Shown in pieces: positions 23,557-32,802 of a DNA stretch of 64,000 nt; the first letter of the stretch is position 1; each line of letters starts with the position of its first letter. The translations under genes were made by a program, and so were the position numbers. The DNA comes from Nonlabens sp. Hel1_33_55 (GTDB lineage: Bacteria; Bacteroidota; Bacteroidia; Flavobacteriales; Flavobacteriaceae): positions 2,759,501 through 2,823,500 of the forward strand of contig NZ_LT627735.1 of NCBI RefSeq assembly GCF_900101765.1, read 5' to 3'. The notes under the pieces are model-generated. The model had not been told where the DNA came from and did no database searches. It was given only the letters and a program-made list of their open reading frames with translations.

Positions 23557-25824
23557 ATGGGAGACGTTTATATATACATGCTTATCATTCTCGCCGGTCT
23601 GGCGATCACTGACCTAGTCGTAGGTGTGAGTAATGATGCAGTTAATTTCTTGAACAGTGCGATAGGCTCCAAGGCCATAAGCTTCAAGACGATTATGATT
23701 ATCGCCAGTCTGGGAATTGCTCTGGGTGCACTCTCCAGTAGTGGTATGATGGAGGTTGCTCGTAAGGGAATTTTCAATCCAGGAGAATTTTACTTTGATG
23801 AAATCATGATCGTTTTCATGGCGGTGATGATTACAGATGTGCTATTGCTAGATTTTTTCAATAGTATGGGATTACCTACATCGACAACGGTTTCAATCGT
23901 TTTTGAATTATTGGGAGCCGCCGTTTGTGTTTCCTTATTGAAAATAGGAGAAAGTGAGACAGAGACGTTCCTAGATCTAGGAAAATACATTGCCAGCGAT
24001 ACGGCCATTGAGATTGTGAGTGGTATCCTACTGTCAGTTGTGATTGCATTTACTATAGGTGCGTTGGTCCAGTTTATTTCGCGATTGATGTTGACGTTTA
24101 ATTACCGTAAGAGACCAGCGTTTCTAGCGGGAATTTTTGGCGGACTCTCCTTGACCAGTTTGTATTACTTTATTCTTGTCAAAGGTCTAAAAGGAGCAGA
24201 TCTGGGACCTTTGAATTTTATTTTTGACTATACGGCAGACGTATATACCACATTGGGATACGGATTTGTCTTCTGGTTAATCTTTAGTTTGGTTTACGTT
24301 TACATTCTTAAATGGGATATCTACAAGCTCATTATTATTTTGGGAACCTTTGGTCTTGCCATGGCCTTTGCAGGTAATGACCTTGTAAACTTTATAGGAG
24401 TTCCTATTGGTGCTTATGATGCCTACAACGTATGGTCAGCTGCTGGATCACCTGCAGACTTTACAATGGGCGCGCTGGCGGGTCAATTACCTAGTCAAAA
24501 ATGGCTGTTATTAGTGGCTGGAATTGTGATGGTACTGACATTATGGTTCTCTTCAAAAGCACAAGCCGTTGTCAAAACATCAGTGGATCTTGCCAGACAG
24601 GATACAGGTACGGAGCGTTTCAAATCAAATGCCTTGTCTAGATATTTGGTACGATATTCTATTCTGTTAGCAGAAGGTGTGGAGAAAATCATGCCTAAAA
24701 AGGCAAAAAAATACATTTCCAAAAGATTTGAAAAAGAACAATCATTGGGAATTGTTTCAAAAAATGCAGATAGGCCAGCGTTTGACTACGTCCGGGCATC
24801 AGTGAATTTGATGGTAGCTAGTGTACTTATATCAGTAGCAACATCTTACAAGCTTCCGCTTTCTACTACTTATGTGACTTTTATGGTAGCAATGGGAACC
24901 TCGTTAGCAGATAAGGCTTGGGGAACAGAAAGTGCGGTGTACCGTATAGCTGGTGTTTTAAACGTAATAGGAGGTTGGTTCTTCACGGCATTTAGCGCGT
25001 TTACCGCAGCTGCGATTTTTGCCTACATCATCTATTGGGGTGGCTTTTATGCCATCATAGGCCTAGTCGTTCTTGCCGTAGTTTTGATCACACGCAGTTT
25101 TATCATGCATAAGAGATCGCAAACTCAGCAAAAGGTTACTGACGAACTGCAAAAAGCAGAGAGCAACACTATACAAGGAATCATTGAAGAGAGTTCTGAT
25201 ACCGTGGCAACCGTATTCAAACGCGCTAGAGATATGTATGGGAACACATTGGAAGGTCTGATCACGCAGGATTTGAGCAGCTTGAAATCGGGTCGTAAAG
25301 CAGTTAAGAAATTGGCCGTGGAAATCGACGGATTGCGCAATAACATCTATTTCTTCATCAAGAATCTGGATGAGAAAAGCATAGGCGCCAGTAAGTTTTA
25401 TATTGATGTTTTGGGTCATTTGCAGGATATTTCCCAATCGCTGGAATACATATCTCGCTCAAGCACAGATCACATCAATAACAATCACAAGAGCCTTAAG
25501 TTTACACAGATCAAGGACTTAAAGGAAATCATCCAGCGTATCGAGAAGATCTTTGATGATTCCAAAAAGATCTTTAGATCTAAAGAATTTAGTGGCTTGG
25601 AACAAATCATCTATGAGAAACGCGAACTACTTCAACTAGTGGATAGCAAGATTGACAAGCAAGTCAAGCGCACTAAAAATACAGACGAGTCTCCCAAAAA
25701 CACAACCTTGTATTTCGGATTATTGCTAGAGACCAGAGACTTGATGAATGTTACTATCCAGGTAGCAGAGCAATATTACACTGAGTACGATGCGAAAAGA
25801 TTTGAGAATGAAGAAAGTGAGTAG
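23557..25824 (+). CDS. Pit-type inorganic phosphate permease with PhoU-like C-terminal domain
   Basis: 755 residues, longer than a plain Pit permease (about 400-500). Membrane part (1-525) holds both inverted family repeats: VGVSNDAVNFLNSAIGSKA with GLPTSTTVSIVFELLGAA, and AFAGNDLVNFIGVPIGA with KLPLSTTYVTFMVAMGTSLADKAWG. Residues about 535-750 are soluble and helical (EESSDTVATVFKRARDMY, LEIIQRIEKIFDDSKKIF-like helices), resembling PhoU/DUF47 proteins that partner Pit permeases in other bacteria. Imports phosphate with a cation. Expressed separately from the upstream lipoprotein. Confidence 0.88.
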   Translation: MGDVYIYMLIILAGLAITDLVVGVSNDAVNFLNSAIGSKAISFKTIMIIASLGIALGALSSSGMMEVARKGIFNPGEFYFDEIMIVFMAVMITDVLLLDFFNSMGLPTSTTVSIVFELLGAAVCVSLLKIGESETETFLDLGKYIASDTAIEIVSGILLSVVIAFTIGALVQFISRLMLTFNYRKRPAFLAGIFGGLSLTSLYYFILVKGLKGADLGPLNFIFDYTADVYTTLGYGFVFWLIFSLVYVYILKWDIYKLIIILGTFGLAMAFAGNDLVNFIGVPIGAYDAYNVWSAAGSPADFTMGALAGQLPSQKWLLLVAGIVMVLTLWFSSKAQAVVKTSVDLARQDTGTERFKSNALSRYLVRYSILLAEGVEKIMPKKAKKYISKRFEKEQSLGIVSKNADRPAFDYVRASVNLMVASVLISVATSYKLPLSTTYVTFMVAMGTSLADKAWGTESAVYRIAGVLNVIGGWFFTAFSAFTAAAIFAYIIYWGGFYAIIGLVVLAVVLITRSFIMHKRSQTQQKVTDELQKAESNTIQGIIEESSDTVATVFKRARDMYGNTLEGLITQDLSSLKSGRKAVKKLAVEIDGLRNNIYFFIKNLDEKSIGASKFYIDVLGHLQDISQSLEYISRSSTDHINNNHKSLKFTQIKDLKEIIQRIEKIFDDSKKIFRSKEFSGLEQIIYEKRELLQLVDSKIDKQVKRTKNTDESPKNTTLYFGLLLETRDLMNVTIQVAEQYYTEYDAKRFENEESE

Positions 25825-25845
25825 TTATTGAGGTTATGAGGATCT

Positions 25846-25861
25846 CGCTTTCGCGAAAGCG
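25846..25861. repeat. 16-bp iterated palindrome, copy 10 (perfect)
   Basis: Intergenic, 21 bases after the permease stop. Confidence 0.9.
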
Positions 25862-25925
25862 TAATTCCTACCAACTTCAAAACTTACAACATCTTAAGTT
25901 TTATCTCTAAAGATTAATGCATAAA

Positions 25926-25957
25926 AAATCCCATCCAGAACCTTCTGGATGGGATTT
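25926..25957. terminator. Bidirectional Rho-independent terminator
   Basis: 15-bp perfect arms AAATCCCATCCAGAA / TTCTGGATGGGATTT, with T-rich sequence on both strands. Between the convergent phosphate permease and the efflux operon. Confidence 0.85.
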
Positions 25958-25980
25958 ATTTTTTTGATGCTATCGGACAA

Positions 25981-28900
25981 CTACGCAGCGTTCTGCGCCG
26001 GGATTTGTTCACCTTCGGCAGGTTGATCTCCAAACTTCCTGCGGAATCTCAACTTAGCTCTATGAACTAAGTAAAGTAAAACGGGAACGATAATAAGTGT
26101 CAGGAAAGTTGCAAAAATGAGCCCGAAAATTACAGTCCATGCCAGCGGTCCCCAGAAAATAACATTGTCTCCACCCATATAAATTTTGGGATTAAACTCG
26201 CTAAATAAACTAAAGAAGTCGATGTTCAATCCTATCGCGAGAGGTATGAGTCCTAATACTGTAGTAATCGCAGTCAGTAATACTGGACGCAAACGAGCTT
26301 TTCCAGCTTGAACAATGGCTTGGAAAGAATCTTCTTTACTTATCAAGTGTTTGTCATCGTCAATTCCCAATTCTTCACGTCGTCTCAATTTCAAAATATC
26401 AACGTAGTCGATCAATACAACACTATTATTTACCACGATACCAGCGAGTGAAATGATTCCCATCATGGTCATCATAATCACAAACGGCCATCCCGTAATC
26501 ATCAATCCTAGAAATACGCCAATGAAACTCAAGAATATTGAGATCATGATTATCGTAGGCTTTGAAACACCACCAAATTGGAACACTAGAATAAAGAATA
26601 TCAACGCCAGTCCAGACATCAAAGCAGTCATTAAGAAGGCTTGTTGCTTGTTTTGCTCTTCCAGCTGTCCTGTATAATCAATAGAAATATCATTTGGCAG
26701 GTTTTCGAAATCCAACATCTCGTTTTGTATTTGATCTACTGCAGCACCAGCATCACTATAGCCTGGTTTTAATGCACTGTAAACCGTCACTACTCGCTGA
26801 TTATCCTTGTGCTTAATGGCACTAAATCCAGAAACGTTTTCTTGTGTAGTAACTGCACTTACAGGAATTTCTCTTACCTGGCCAGAAGCCATATCACGGT
26901 ATGTTATTCTCTGATTGAATAGCGAGCTGCGATCGTATCGATTCTCTTCATTGAAACGCACATAGATATCATAATCCTCACCGTCCTTTTTATAGACGCC
27001 AGCCTTTTCACCAAAAATTGCTCTGCGCAATTGTTGACCCACTTGACCTGCGCTTATTCCTAGCTCTCCCGCTTTTTCACGATCTACTTTTACCTGTAAT
27101 GCAGGTTTACTCTTGTTGACATCAATTTTAAGCTCGTCTACTGGAGCTATATTTTTCTCGTTCAAGAATTTCACCATGCGTTCTGCAGTGGCGATTAACT
27201 CGCCATAGTCTTCACCTTGTAGTTCTATGTTTACAGGATAACCTGCAGGTGGACCTGCTTGATCCTTCTCAACACTTATGGCGATTCCTGGGAATTTACC
27301 CTGTACAGCTTCTTGCACCTTCTTTCTGAGTACCTCACTATCCTTTCCATTACGGTATTTGTATTCACGCATGGATGCAGTAATCTTTCCTTTATTGGGC
27401 ATTTCTGCGGCACTACCACCATCGGTTTGTGGGTTTCCAGCGCCTTCGCCAACTTGTGAAACGGCACTTTCTACCATAAAGTTACTGCCATCTTCATTGT
27501 ACTCTGGATCATCGATAACATCATAAACGATGCTTTCAATCTCTTTAGTAGTTCGATTGGTCTTGTCGATAGAAGTACCTTCAGGATATTCTATATACAC
27601 AATAATCTGGTTGGGTTTGTTCTCTGGGAAGAACTCCACTTTCGTTCTACCAGAACCTACTGACCATCCAAAATAAAGGGCAAGTACACCTATAAACATC
27701 ACAACCATACCACCAGTAAACCAATAAGGTGTTTTACCTCTTAAAGCAAATTTCAAAAAGCGTTCATAGGCATTATCCAACCATTTTAGAGTCTTTCTTT
27801 GAAATACAAGAGTCCAGCCTTTAACAGCATACTTGTAAATCCATAACAGGATTACCGTGATTACCATTACGGTACCTATACCACGAATAGCACCACCAAA
27901 TAATACGATCAACAGCCCAATACCACCCATAATGATTGTAATCCAAATCAACTTTTTAAGCGGTATGTTCTTCTCGTCAATACTCATGAATCTGGAAACC
28001 AGCATTGAGTTGAAAAATATCGCTACGATAAGTGAACTACCTAATACAATTGATAAGGTGATCGGGAAATATTTCATGAACTCACCCATAATTCCTGGCC
28101 ATAAACCTATAGGTACAAATGCAGCTACCGTGGTCAAGGTTGAAATAATAATAGGAACAGCAATCTCACCGATACCTATTTTAGCCGCTTTGATTCGAGA
28201 CATTCCTTCTTCATCCATCAAACGGTAGACGTTTTCAACGACTACGATTCCATTATCTACCAGCATTCCCAGTCCCATAATCATGGCAAAGAGAATCATT
28301 GTATTCAAGGTATATCCCAAAAAGTTCAAGATGATGAAACTCATCAACATCGACATAGGAATCGCAAAACCAACGAACAAAGCATTCCTAAATCCTAGGA
28401 AGAACATTAATACAGTTACTACTAGGATAACCCCAAAAATGATATTGTTTACCAAGTCATCTACTTGATTGAGCGTTCTCGTGGAGCCATCATTTGTAAT
28501 GGATATCTCTACATTTTGCGGAATCCTTCCACTTATTTGAGATTGCTTGATGATCTCTCGGATGCTTTCTGCAGCTTCAATGGTATTCTTACCTGCTTGT
28601 TTTTTCACGTCGATCATCACCACAGGATCTCCAAATTCCCGAGCAAATGTGGTTTTATCTTCTTCTTGAAAATTGACTTCGGCTATGTCAGTTAGATAAA
28701 TAGGTCCGTTTTCATTTTTAACCACAAAATTGTTCAATTGATCAGGTCTTGTGATCTCACCTAAAATTCTAATGGTTCGACGCTGATTTTCGGTTTTGAT
28801 ATTACCGGCACTCATGGTCGTATTACCACCACTTACAGCATTGATGACATTGTCAAAACTTACTTTAGCCGCAGTCATCTTATATATATCAACCGCAACT

Positions 28901-29490
28901 TCTACTTCTAATTCTTGAGCGCCACGAATACTAGCTTCCTTGATTTGTTCCAGCGCTTCAATTTCATCTTCAAGATATTCTGCAAATTCCTTAAGCTCAC
29001 GAACCGTATAATCACCACGCAGGTTAATGTTCATGATAGGAACTTCTTCACTAATCTTTAGGTCAAAAATATTAGGTTCTATTTTGGCATTATTGAATGT
29101 AGGCCAGTCCTCGTTAGAAGTTTCTACATCAATTTCATCCTTAACTTTTTGTTTTGCGGCTTCAACCGTAATATTCTCATTAAACTCAACCGTGATAATG
29201 GAGTAATCTTCTTGAGAGGTAGAAAGTATTTCTACAACGTTTGACAGATTCTTTAATTTATCCTCGAGCGGTTCTGTGATGAGTCGCTCAATATCTTCGG
29301 CAGTGTTTCCTGGATAGACACTTGAGATGTAGATCTTAGTTTCCTTGACTTCTGGAAAGTCTTCTCGTGGCATGGAAAAATATCCTTGAACACCTAAGAT
29401 GATAACTAAGCCTATTATAATCCAAATGACGGTAGAGTTGTTGATCGCCCATGACGAGAGACCAAATTCCTTTTCACTTTTCTTTCCCAT
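25981..29490 (-). CDS. RND efflux pump, inner-membrane permease (AcrB/MexB-like)
   Basis: 1169 residues, 12 transmembrane helices in two halves with two large periplasmic loops. Visible: N-terminal helix WIIIGLVIILGVQGYFSMP followed by REDFPEV, helix 4 region GMLVDNGIVVVENVYRLMDEEG, and second half GIVVNNSVVLIDYVD. Longer than typical AcrB (about 1040) because of an extra hydrophobic segment between the halves. Last gene of a TetR-TolC-MFP-RND operon; five bases after the adaptor. Proton-driven export of drugs or lipophiles; the substrate cannot be read. Confidence 0.92.
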   Translation of the reverse strand: MGKKSEKEFGLSSWAINNSTVIWIIIGLVIILGVQGYFSMPREDFPEVKETKIYISSVYPGNTAEDIERLITEPLEDKLKNLSNVVEILSTSQEDYSIITVEFNENITVEAAKQKVKDEIDVETSNEDWPTFNNAKIEPNIFDLKISEEVPIMNINLRGDYTVRELKEFAEYLEDEIEALEQIKEASIRGAQELEVEVAVDIYKMTAAKVSFDNVINAVSGGNTTMSAGNIKTENQRRTIRILGEITRPDQLNNFVVKNENGPIYLTDIAEVNFQEEDKTTFAREFGDPVVMIDVKKQAGKNTIEAAESIREIIKQSQISGRIPQNVEISITNDGSTRTLNQVDDLVNNIIFGVILVVTVLMFFLGFRNALFVGFAIPMSMLMSFIILNFLGYTLNTMILFAMIMGLGMLVDNGIVVVENVYRLMDEEGMSRIKAAKIGIGEIAVPIIISTLTTVAAFVPIGLWPGIMGEFMKYFPITLSIVLGSSLIVAIFFNSMLVSRFMSIDEKNIPLKKLIWITIIMGGIGLLIVLFGGAIRGIGTVMVITVILLWIYKYAVKGWTLVFQRKTLKWLDNAYERFLKFALRGKTPYWFTGGMVVMFIGVLALYFGWSVGSGRTKVEFFPENKPNQIIVYIEYPEGTSIDKTNRTTKEIESIVYDVIDDPEYNEDGSNFMVESAVSQVGEGAGNPQTDGGSAAEMPNKGKITASMREYKYRNGKDSEVLRKKVQEAVQGKFPGIAISVEKDQAGPPAGYPVNIELQGEDYGELIATAERMVKFLNEKNIAPVDELKIDVNKSKPALQVKVDREKAGELGISAGQVGQQLRRAIFGEKAGVYKKDGEDYDIYVRFNEENRYDRSSLFNQRITYRDMASGQVREIPVSAVTTQENVSGFSAIKHKDNQRVVTVYSALKPGYSDAGAAVDQIQNEMLDFENLPNDISIDYTGQLEEQNKQQAFLMTALMSGLALIFFILVFQFGGVSKPTIIMISIFLSFIGVFLGLMITGWPFVIMMTMMGIISLAGIVVNNSVVLIDYVDILKLRRREELGIDDDKHLISKEDSFQAIVQAGKARLRPVLLTAITTVLGLIPLAIGLNIDFFSLFSEFNPKIYMGGDNVIFWGPLAWTVIFGLIFATFLTLIIVPVLLYLVHRAKLRFRRKFGDQPAEGEQIPAQNAA

Positions 29491-29495
29491 GTTGG

Positions 29496-30668
29496 TTATG
29501 CTTTAATTCTAATTCGTTGATCTTCTTTGATACTACGGGCACCTTCAACAATAATCATGTCACCTGAGTTCAGCCCGCTTTTCACTTCGATCATGTTTTC
29601 GGTAGTTTTACCGGTTTCTATCAGTTTTCTTTTCGCGACAGCGGTATCAAAATCATCACCAGCTTGTCGATCTGTTGCGATCATCACATATTGCTCACCA
29701 TCTTGATTTTCACTAATCACGGCTAGAGGTATTAAGATGGCGTCATTATTTGTGTAGTCGTTAATTCTAAGTCTCGCTGTAAGGTTAGGCTTGACATTTT
29801 TCTTCTCATTTTTTACAGGCACTTCAATGCTGAAAGATCGGTTTGCTGGGTTAATGAAAGAACTCGCTTGTCGCACTTTGCTATCCATTTTCTCACCCAA
29901 TACTGGGAAATCAATCTGCACGTCTGTGCCTTCATTGATGGATGCGATGTAGGTTTCAGGAACTTCAACTTCAATGTACATGTTGTCTAAATTCACGAGT
30001 CTAAAAAGTTCTGTCATTCCTGGCGATACAACATTGCCTTGCTCAGTTATGACATTATCAATTACACCAGAAAATGGCGCGGTGATGGTGCTTTTAGCAA
30101 GTTGCTGCTGCATGGAGTTAATGGAATTTTGTTGCGCCTCGTAATTTGCCTTAGCCTGTAGGTATTGAATTTCTGAGCCTATGTTTTGATCCCATAAACG
30201 CTTTTGACGTTCAAATGTAGTTTTGGCAAGTTGTGCCTGTACTTTCATTTGTTCAATTTGCTGGCCTACGCCGCCATCATCAATTTTTGCGAGGGTTTGT
30301 CCTTTGGATACTTTTTGACCTTCAGTCACAAAAACTCTTGTAAGAATACCTGCGGTTTCTGCCTTGATCGTAATATTCTGCTTTGTATCGACGCTACCTT
30401 GAAGTTCAATGTAGTGATTGAAAACGGTGTCTTGAATAGCTTTTACGCTTACAAGTGAACCTTCTTTCTTGATACTGTTCTTGTCAAGATAAGATTCAAT
30501 GGCGCTAATTTCATTTTCTAGCTCTTTCTTCTCGTTAAGAAGTTCGGTTTTTTTCTGTGCTATGGATTCCATGTCGCCACTTGCAATAAGGTCGTCAACA
30601 GTAGGGTCACCGCCACCACAGGCAACGATTACAGGCAACAGTAAGAGGTATATATATTTTGTTTTCAT
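29496..30668 (-). CDS. RND efflux periplasmic adaptor (HlyD/MFP family), lipoprotein
   Basis: 390 residues. Signal peptide with lipobox VACGGG (Cys17), coiled-coil hairpin (about 40-60 and 140-180), lipoyl-like domain (IKAETAGILTRVFVTEGQKVSKGQTLAKI), and the beta-barrel part (TITAPFSGVIDNVITEQGNVV). Links the RND pump to the TolC-like channel. Overlaps neither neighbour but lies within six bases of both, so co-translated in one operon. Confidence 0.9.
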   Translation of the reverse strand: MKTKYIYLLLLPVIVACGGGDPTVDDLIASGDMESIAQKKTELLNEKKELENEISAIESYLDKNSIKKEGSLVSVKAIQDTVFNHYIELQGSVDTKQNITIKAETAGILTRVFVTEGQKVSKGQTLAKIDDGGVGQQIEQMKVQAQLAKTTFERQKRLWDQNIGSEIQYLQAKANYEAQQNSINSMQQQLAKSTITAPFSGVIDNVITEQGNVVSPGMTELFRLVNLDNMYIEVEVPETYIASINEGTDVQIDFPVLGEKMDSKVRQASSFINPANRSFSIEVPVKNEKKNVKPNLTARLRINDYTNNDAILIPLAVISENQDGEQYVMIATDRQAGDDFDTAVAKRKLIETGKTTENMIEVKSGLNSGDMIIVEGARSIKEDQRIRIKA

Positions 30669-30674
30669 AATGAT

Positions 30675-32060
30675 TTAATCTTGGTATTTGTTGGATAGAT
30701 ATTGAGGTGTGTTAAGTACCGTTTCAAGAGCTGCTTTGTTGGTGATTACTTGAAACATACTGTTTAAATATTGGGATTGCGCATCATAGAGTTGCGTTTG
30801 TGCCTGTCTCAAATCAAAGCTGGTGGATATTCCTTCAGTAAATTTGATTTGGTTTTTATTTTCAATACGTTCAGCAAGTTCTAGGTTTTGCTTGTTGGTA
30901 TAATAGGTGTCAATGGCAAGCTGATAATCATTAAGAGCAGTCTCATAATCCAGGCGGATTTGTTGTGAGGTCCTTTCTAGATCAGTTTCTGCTTGATCCC
31001 AAGCTATTTTTGCGCGATCGGTCCTAGCTTTTCTGCCAAAAGAGGTAAACACAGGCCAGCTAATGCTAACTCCTGCAATAGATTGACGGAACCACTGATT
31101 GCTAGAATTAAACACAAAGTCGTCATTGCTAAAAGCGTTTGCCCCATAATTGATAAATCCATTAACCGTTGGCAAAGCCTTGCTACGCTCAAGTTTATAT
31201 TCCAGACGTCGCTGCTCTGTCATGTTATAGGCTATTTGATAATCAACAGAATGGTCAAGAACTAGATCTTCTCCAGCTAGGGAAAGATCAATGGTTTTAA
31301 CGGCAAGGCTCTCCAGATTTTCTGCCAGCGTTACATCAGTGGACAGATCGATACCTAGCGCTAGCTGAAACATATTCATGGCAATATCGGTCTGTCTTCT
31401 GGCACTATTTAATTGATTGGATAGCTGCAATGCTGTGATTTGTAGTTGCTCCACATCTTCCTCTTCAGTGAGGCCGTTTTCAAAAATAGCTTTGGTTTCT
31501 TCCAGGTTATCGTTGACGGTTTCAAGGTTTTTAGTGATTATGTCCACATTTTCCTCAGACAGCAATACGCCACCATATGCATTGATGACGCCTTTGCGCA
31601 CTTCCAGTTTTGTTTTGTTGTTTGCATTTTCTGAAAAGTCCAGAAATGTCTCAGATGCTTCTAGAGCCACGATATAACTACCATCAAAAATCACCTGACT
31701 AAGCGTTGCCGTGATGTCTGCATTTTGTTTAGGTGAGAAAACCACGGGAATAAAAGTTCCAGGCTCGCCACCGGCAATTTCTCCAGGCAATACAGATACC
31801 GGTTGCTTAAGTTGATAATTATAGTTCCCGGTTCCAGTAATTTGAGGTAAACCGGTAGCGGTAGTTTCCCATTTTTGCTTTAGCGCTTTGGCGATGTCGC
31901 GCTTTGCATTAATGGCTTGATAATTATTGTTTAGGGCAAAATCAATGGCCTCTTCCAGTGTGAAAGAATAGCTTTCCAAACCCGGTGAGGTCTGTTGTGA
32001 GTTCGCTTTCGCGAAAGCGAAAACCATCAAAATCAACGTTATATAGGTCAATCTTTTCAT
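30675..32060 (-). CDS. TolC-family outer-membrane efflux channel
   Basis: 461 residues. Signal peptide (1-21) in which the iterated palindrome encodes FAFAKA. Long amphipathic helices with two repeated OEP domains (LEEAIDFALNNNYQAINAKRDI; RQTDIAMNMFQLALG; FDLRQAQTQLYDAQSQYL) define the TolC fold. Third component of the tripartite pump. Directly abuts the TetR gene upstream (stop and start on adjacent bases). Confidence 0.9.
   Translation of the reverse strand: MKRLTYITLILMVFAFAKANSQQTSPGLESYSFTLEEAIDFALNNNYQAINAKRDIAKALKQKWETTATGLPQITGTGNYNYQLKQPVSVLPGEIAGGEPGTFIPVVFSPKQNADITATLSQVIFDGSYIVALEASETFLDFSENANNKTKLEVRKGVINAYGGVLLSEENVDIITKNLETVNDNLEETKAIFENGLTEEEDVEQLQITALQLSNQLNSARRQTDIAMNMFQLALGIDLSTDVTLAENLESLAVKTIDLSLAGEDLVLDHSVDYQIAYNMTEQRRLEYKLERSKALPTVNGFINYGANAFSNDDFVFNSSNQWFRQSIAGVSISWPVFTSFGRKARTDRAKIAWDQAETDLERTSQQIRLDYETALNDYQLAIDTYYTNKQNLELAERIENKNQIKFTEGISTSFDLRQAQTQLYDAQSQYLNSMFQVITNKAALETVLNTPQYLSNKYQD
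32004..32019. repeat. 16-bp iterated palindrome, copy 11 (perfect)
   Basis: In the signal-peptide coding part of the TolC-family gene; AFAKA frame; preceded by GAGTT. Confidence 0.9.
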
Positions 32061-32675
32061 TTACTCGTGATTTGTTTGGGTTAGTTGGTTCAAGATTTTA
32101 CGACCGGCTGGTGTCACAATACCGCGTAAGTGATATTCTAGATATTGATCATAGAGCTTGTCCTGTGGGAATTGATCAACAGGAAATAAAGACAGATCCT
32201 TGATGCCTTGAATCCCTATGAAGTACATGCGGGCAACAAAAGTTTTATTGATATTATCCCGATATAATCCCAGTTCAAGACCACGCTCTACATTGCGATA
32301 GATGCAATTATCCATAAAATCATATATCTTTTTATGGACCAGTTTATGAGTCTCAGGATAGTATTTTTGTAATTGACAAATGGGCGAGGAATTATCACCC
32401 TTGAGCTCACGCATCACATAGGCTTTGATCTCATAAAGATCTTCAATAGGATTGCGGTCATCGTTAGTCGCAATGTGGTTGACACCATCGCAAACATGGT
32501 CGCACATGTGCAGTGATGTAGCAGCAACCAACTCGCTCTTATTTTTATAGTGAGTGTAGAGCGTTTTCTTGCTCATACCCATTTTGTTGGCAATCTCGTC
32601 CATGGTAACACTTTTGAAACCATGACTGAGGAACATGTCCAACGATTCTTTTAAAATTAATTCTTTAGTTTCCAT
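32061..32675 (-). CDS. TetR/AcrR-family repressor of the efflux operon
   Basis: 204 residues. N-terminal TetR helix-turn-helix at about residues 8-52 (VTMDEIANKMGMSKKTLYTHYKNKSEL), then an all-helical ligand domain. First gene of the efflux operon. A TACTTTTG promoter element lies 12 bases upstream and a 28-base inverted repeat just beyond it (32701-32728) is the likely operator, so negative autoregulation of pump genes is inferred. Confidence 0.88.
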   Translation of the reverse strand: METKELILKESLDMFLSHGFKSVTMDEIANKMGMSKKTLYTHYKNKSELVAATSLHMCDHVCDGVNHIATNDDRNPIEDLYEIKAYVMRELKGDNSSPICQLQKYYPETHKLVHKKIYDFMDNCIYRNVERGLELGLYRDNINKTFVARMYFIGIQGIKDLSLFPVDQFPQDKLYDQYLEYHLRGIVTPAGRKILNQLTQTNHE

Positions 32676-32686
32676 AATTGAGAGCG

Positions 32687-32694
32687 CAAAAGTA
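32687..32694 (-). promoter_or_regulatory. -7 promoter element (TACTTTTG) of the efflux operon
   Basis: Exact TAnnTTTG on the minus strand, 11 bases before ATG 32675; a TTG 22 bases further upstream falls within the inverted repeat. Confidence 0.5.
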
Positions 32695-32700
32695 ACACAC

Positions 32701-32728
32701 GGAAACTTTAAAAACTACAAAAGTTTCC
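32701..32728. promoter_or_regulatory. Candidate TetR operator of the efflux operon
   Basis: Perfect 9-bp arms GGAAACTTT / AAAGTTTCC separated by 10 bases. It covers the -33 region of the efflux promoter, where a bound repressor would block polymerase. Confidence 0.5.
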
Positions 32729-32789
32729 AAAGTTTTGTTTCTTTTTAACATTGGCTCGTGTTTCTCCAAAAGAAATAAAGATCCTTACC

Positions 32790-32797
32790 TATTTTTG
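32790..32797 (+). promoter_or_regulatory. -7 promoter element (TATTTTTG) directly before polyprenyl synthase
   Basis: Exact TAnnTTTG five bases before ATG 32803, implying a leaderless or nearly leaderless transcript. Confidence 0.45.
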
Positions 32798-32802
32798 AAT
32801 CC

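Noticed and set aside
29631..29644. Possible 22nd palindrome copy in the efflux adaptor gene (TTTCGCGACAGCG)
   Set aside because: About 12 of 15 bases match and the symmetry is broken on both sides; it may be a decayed copy but is below the threshold used.
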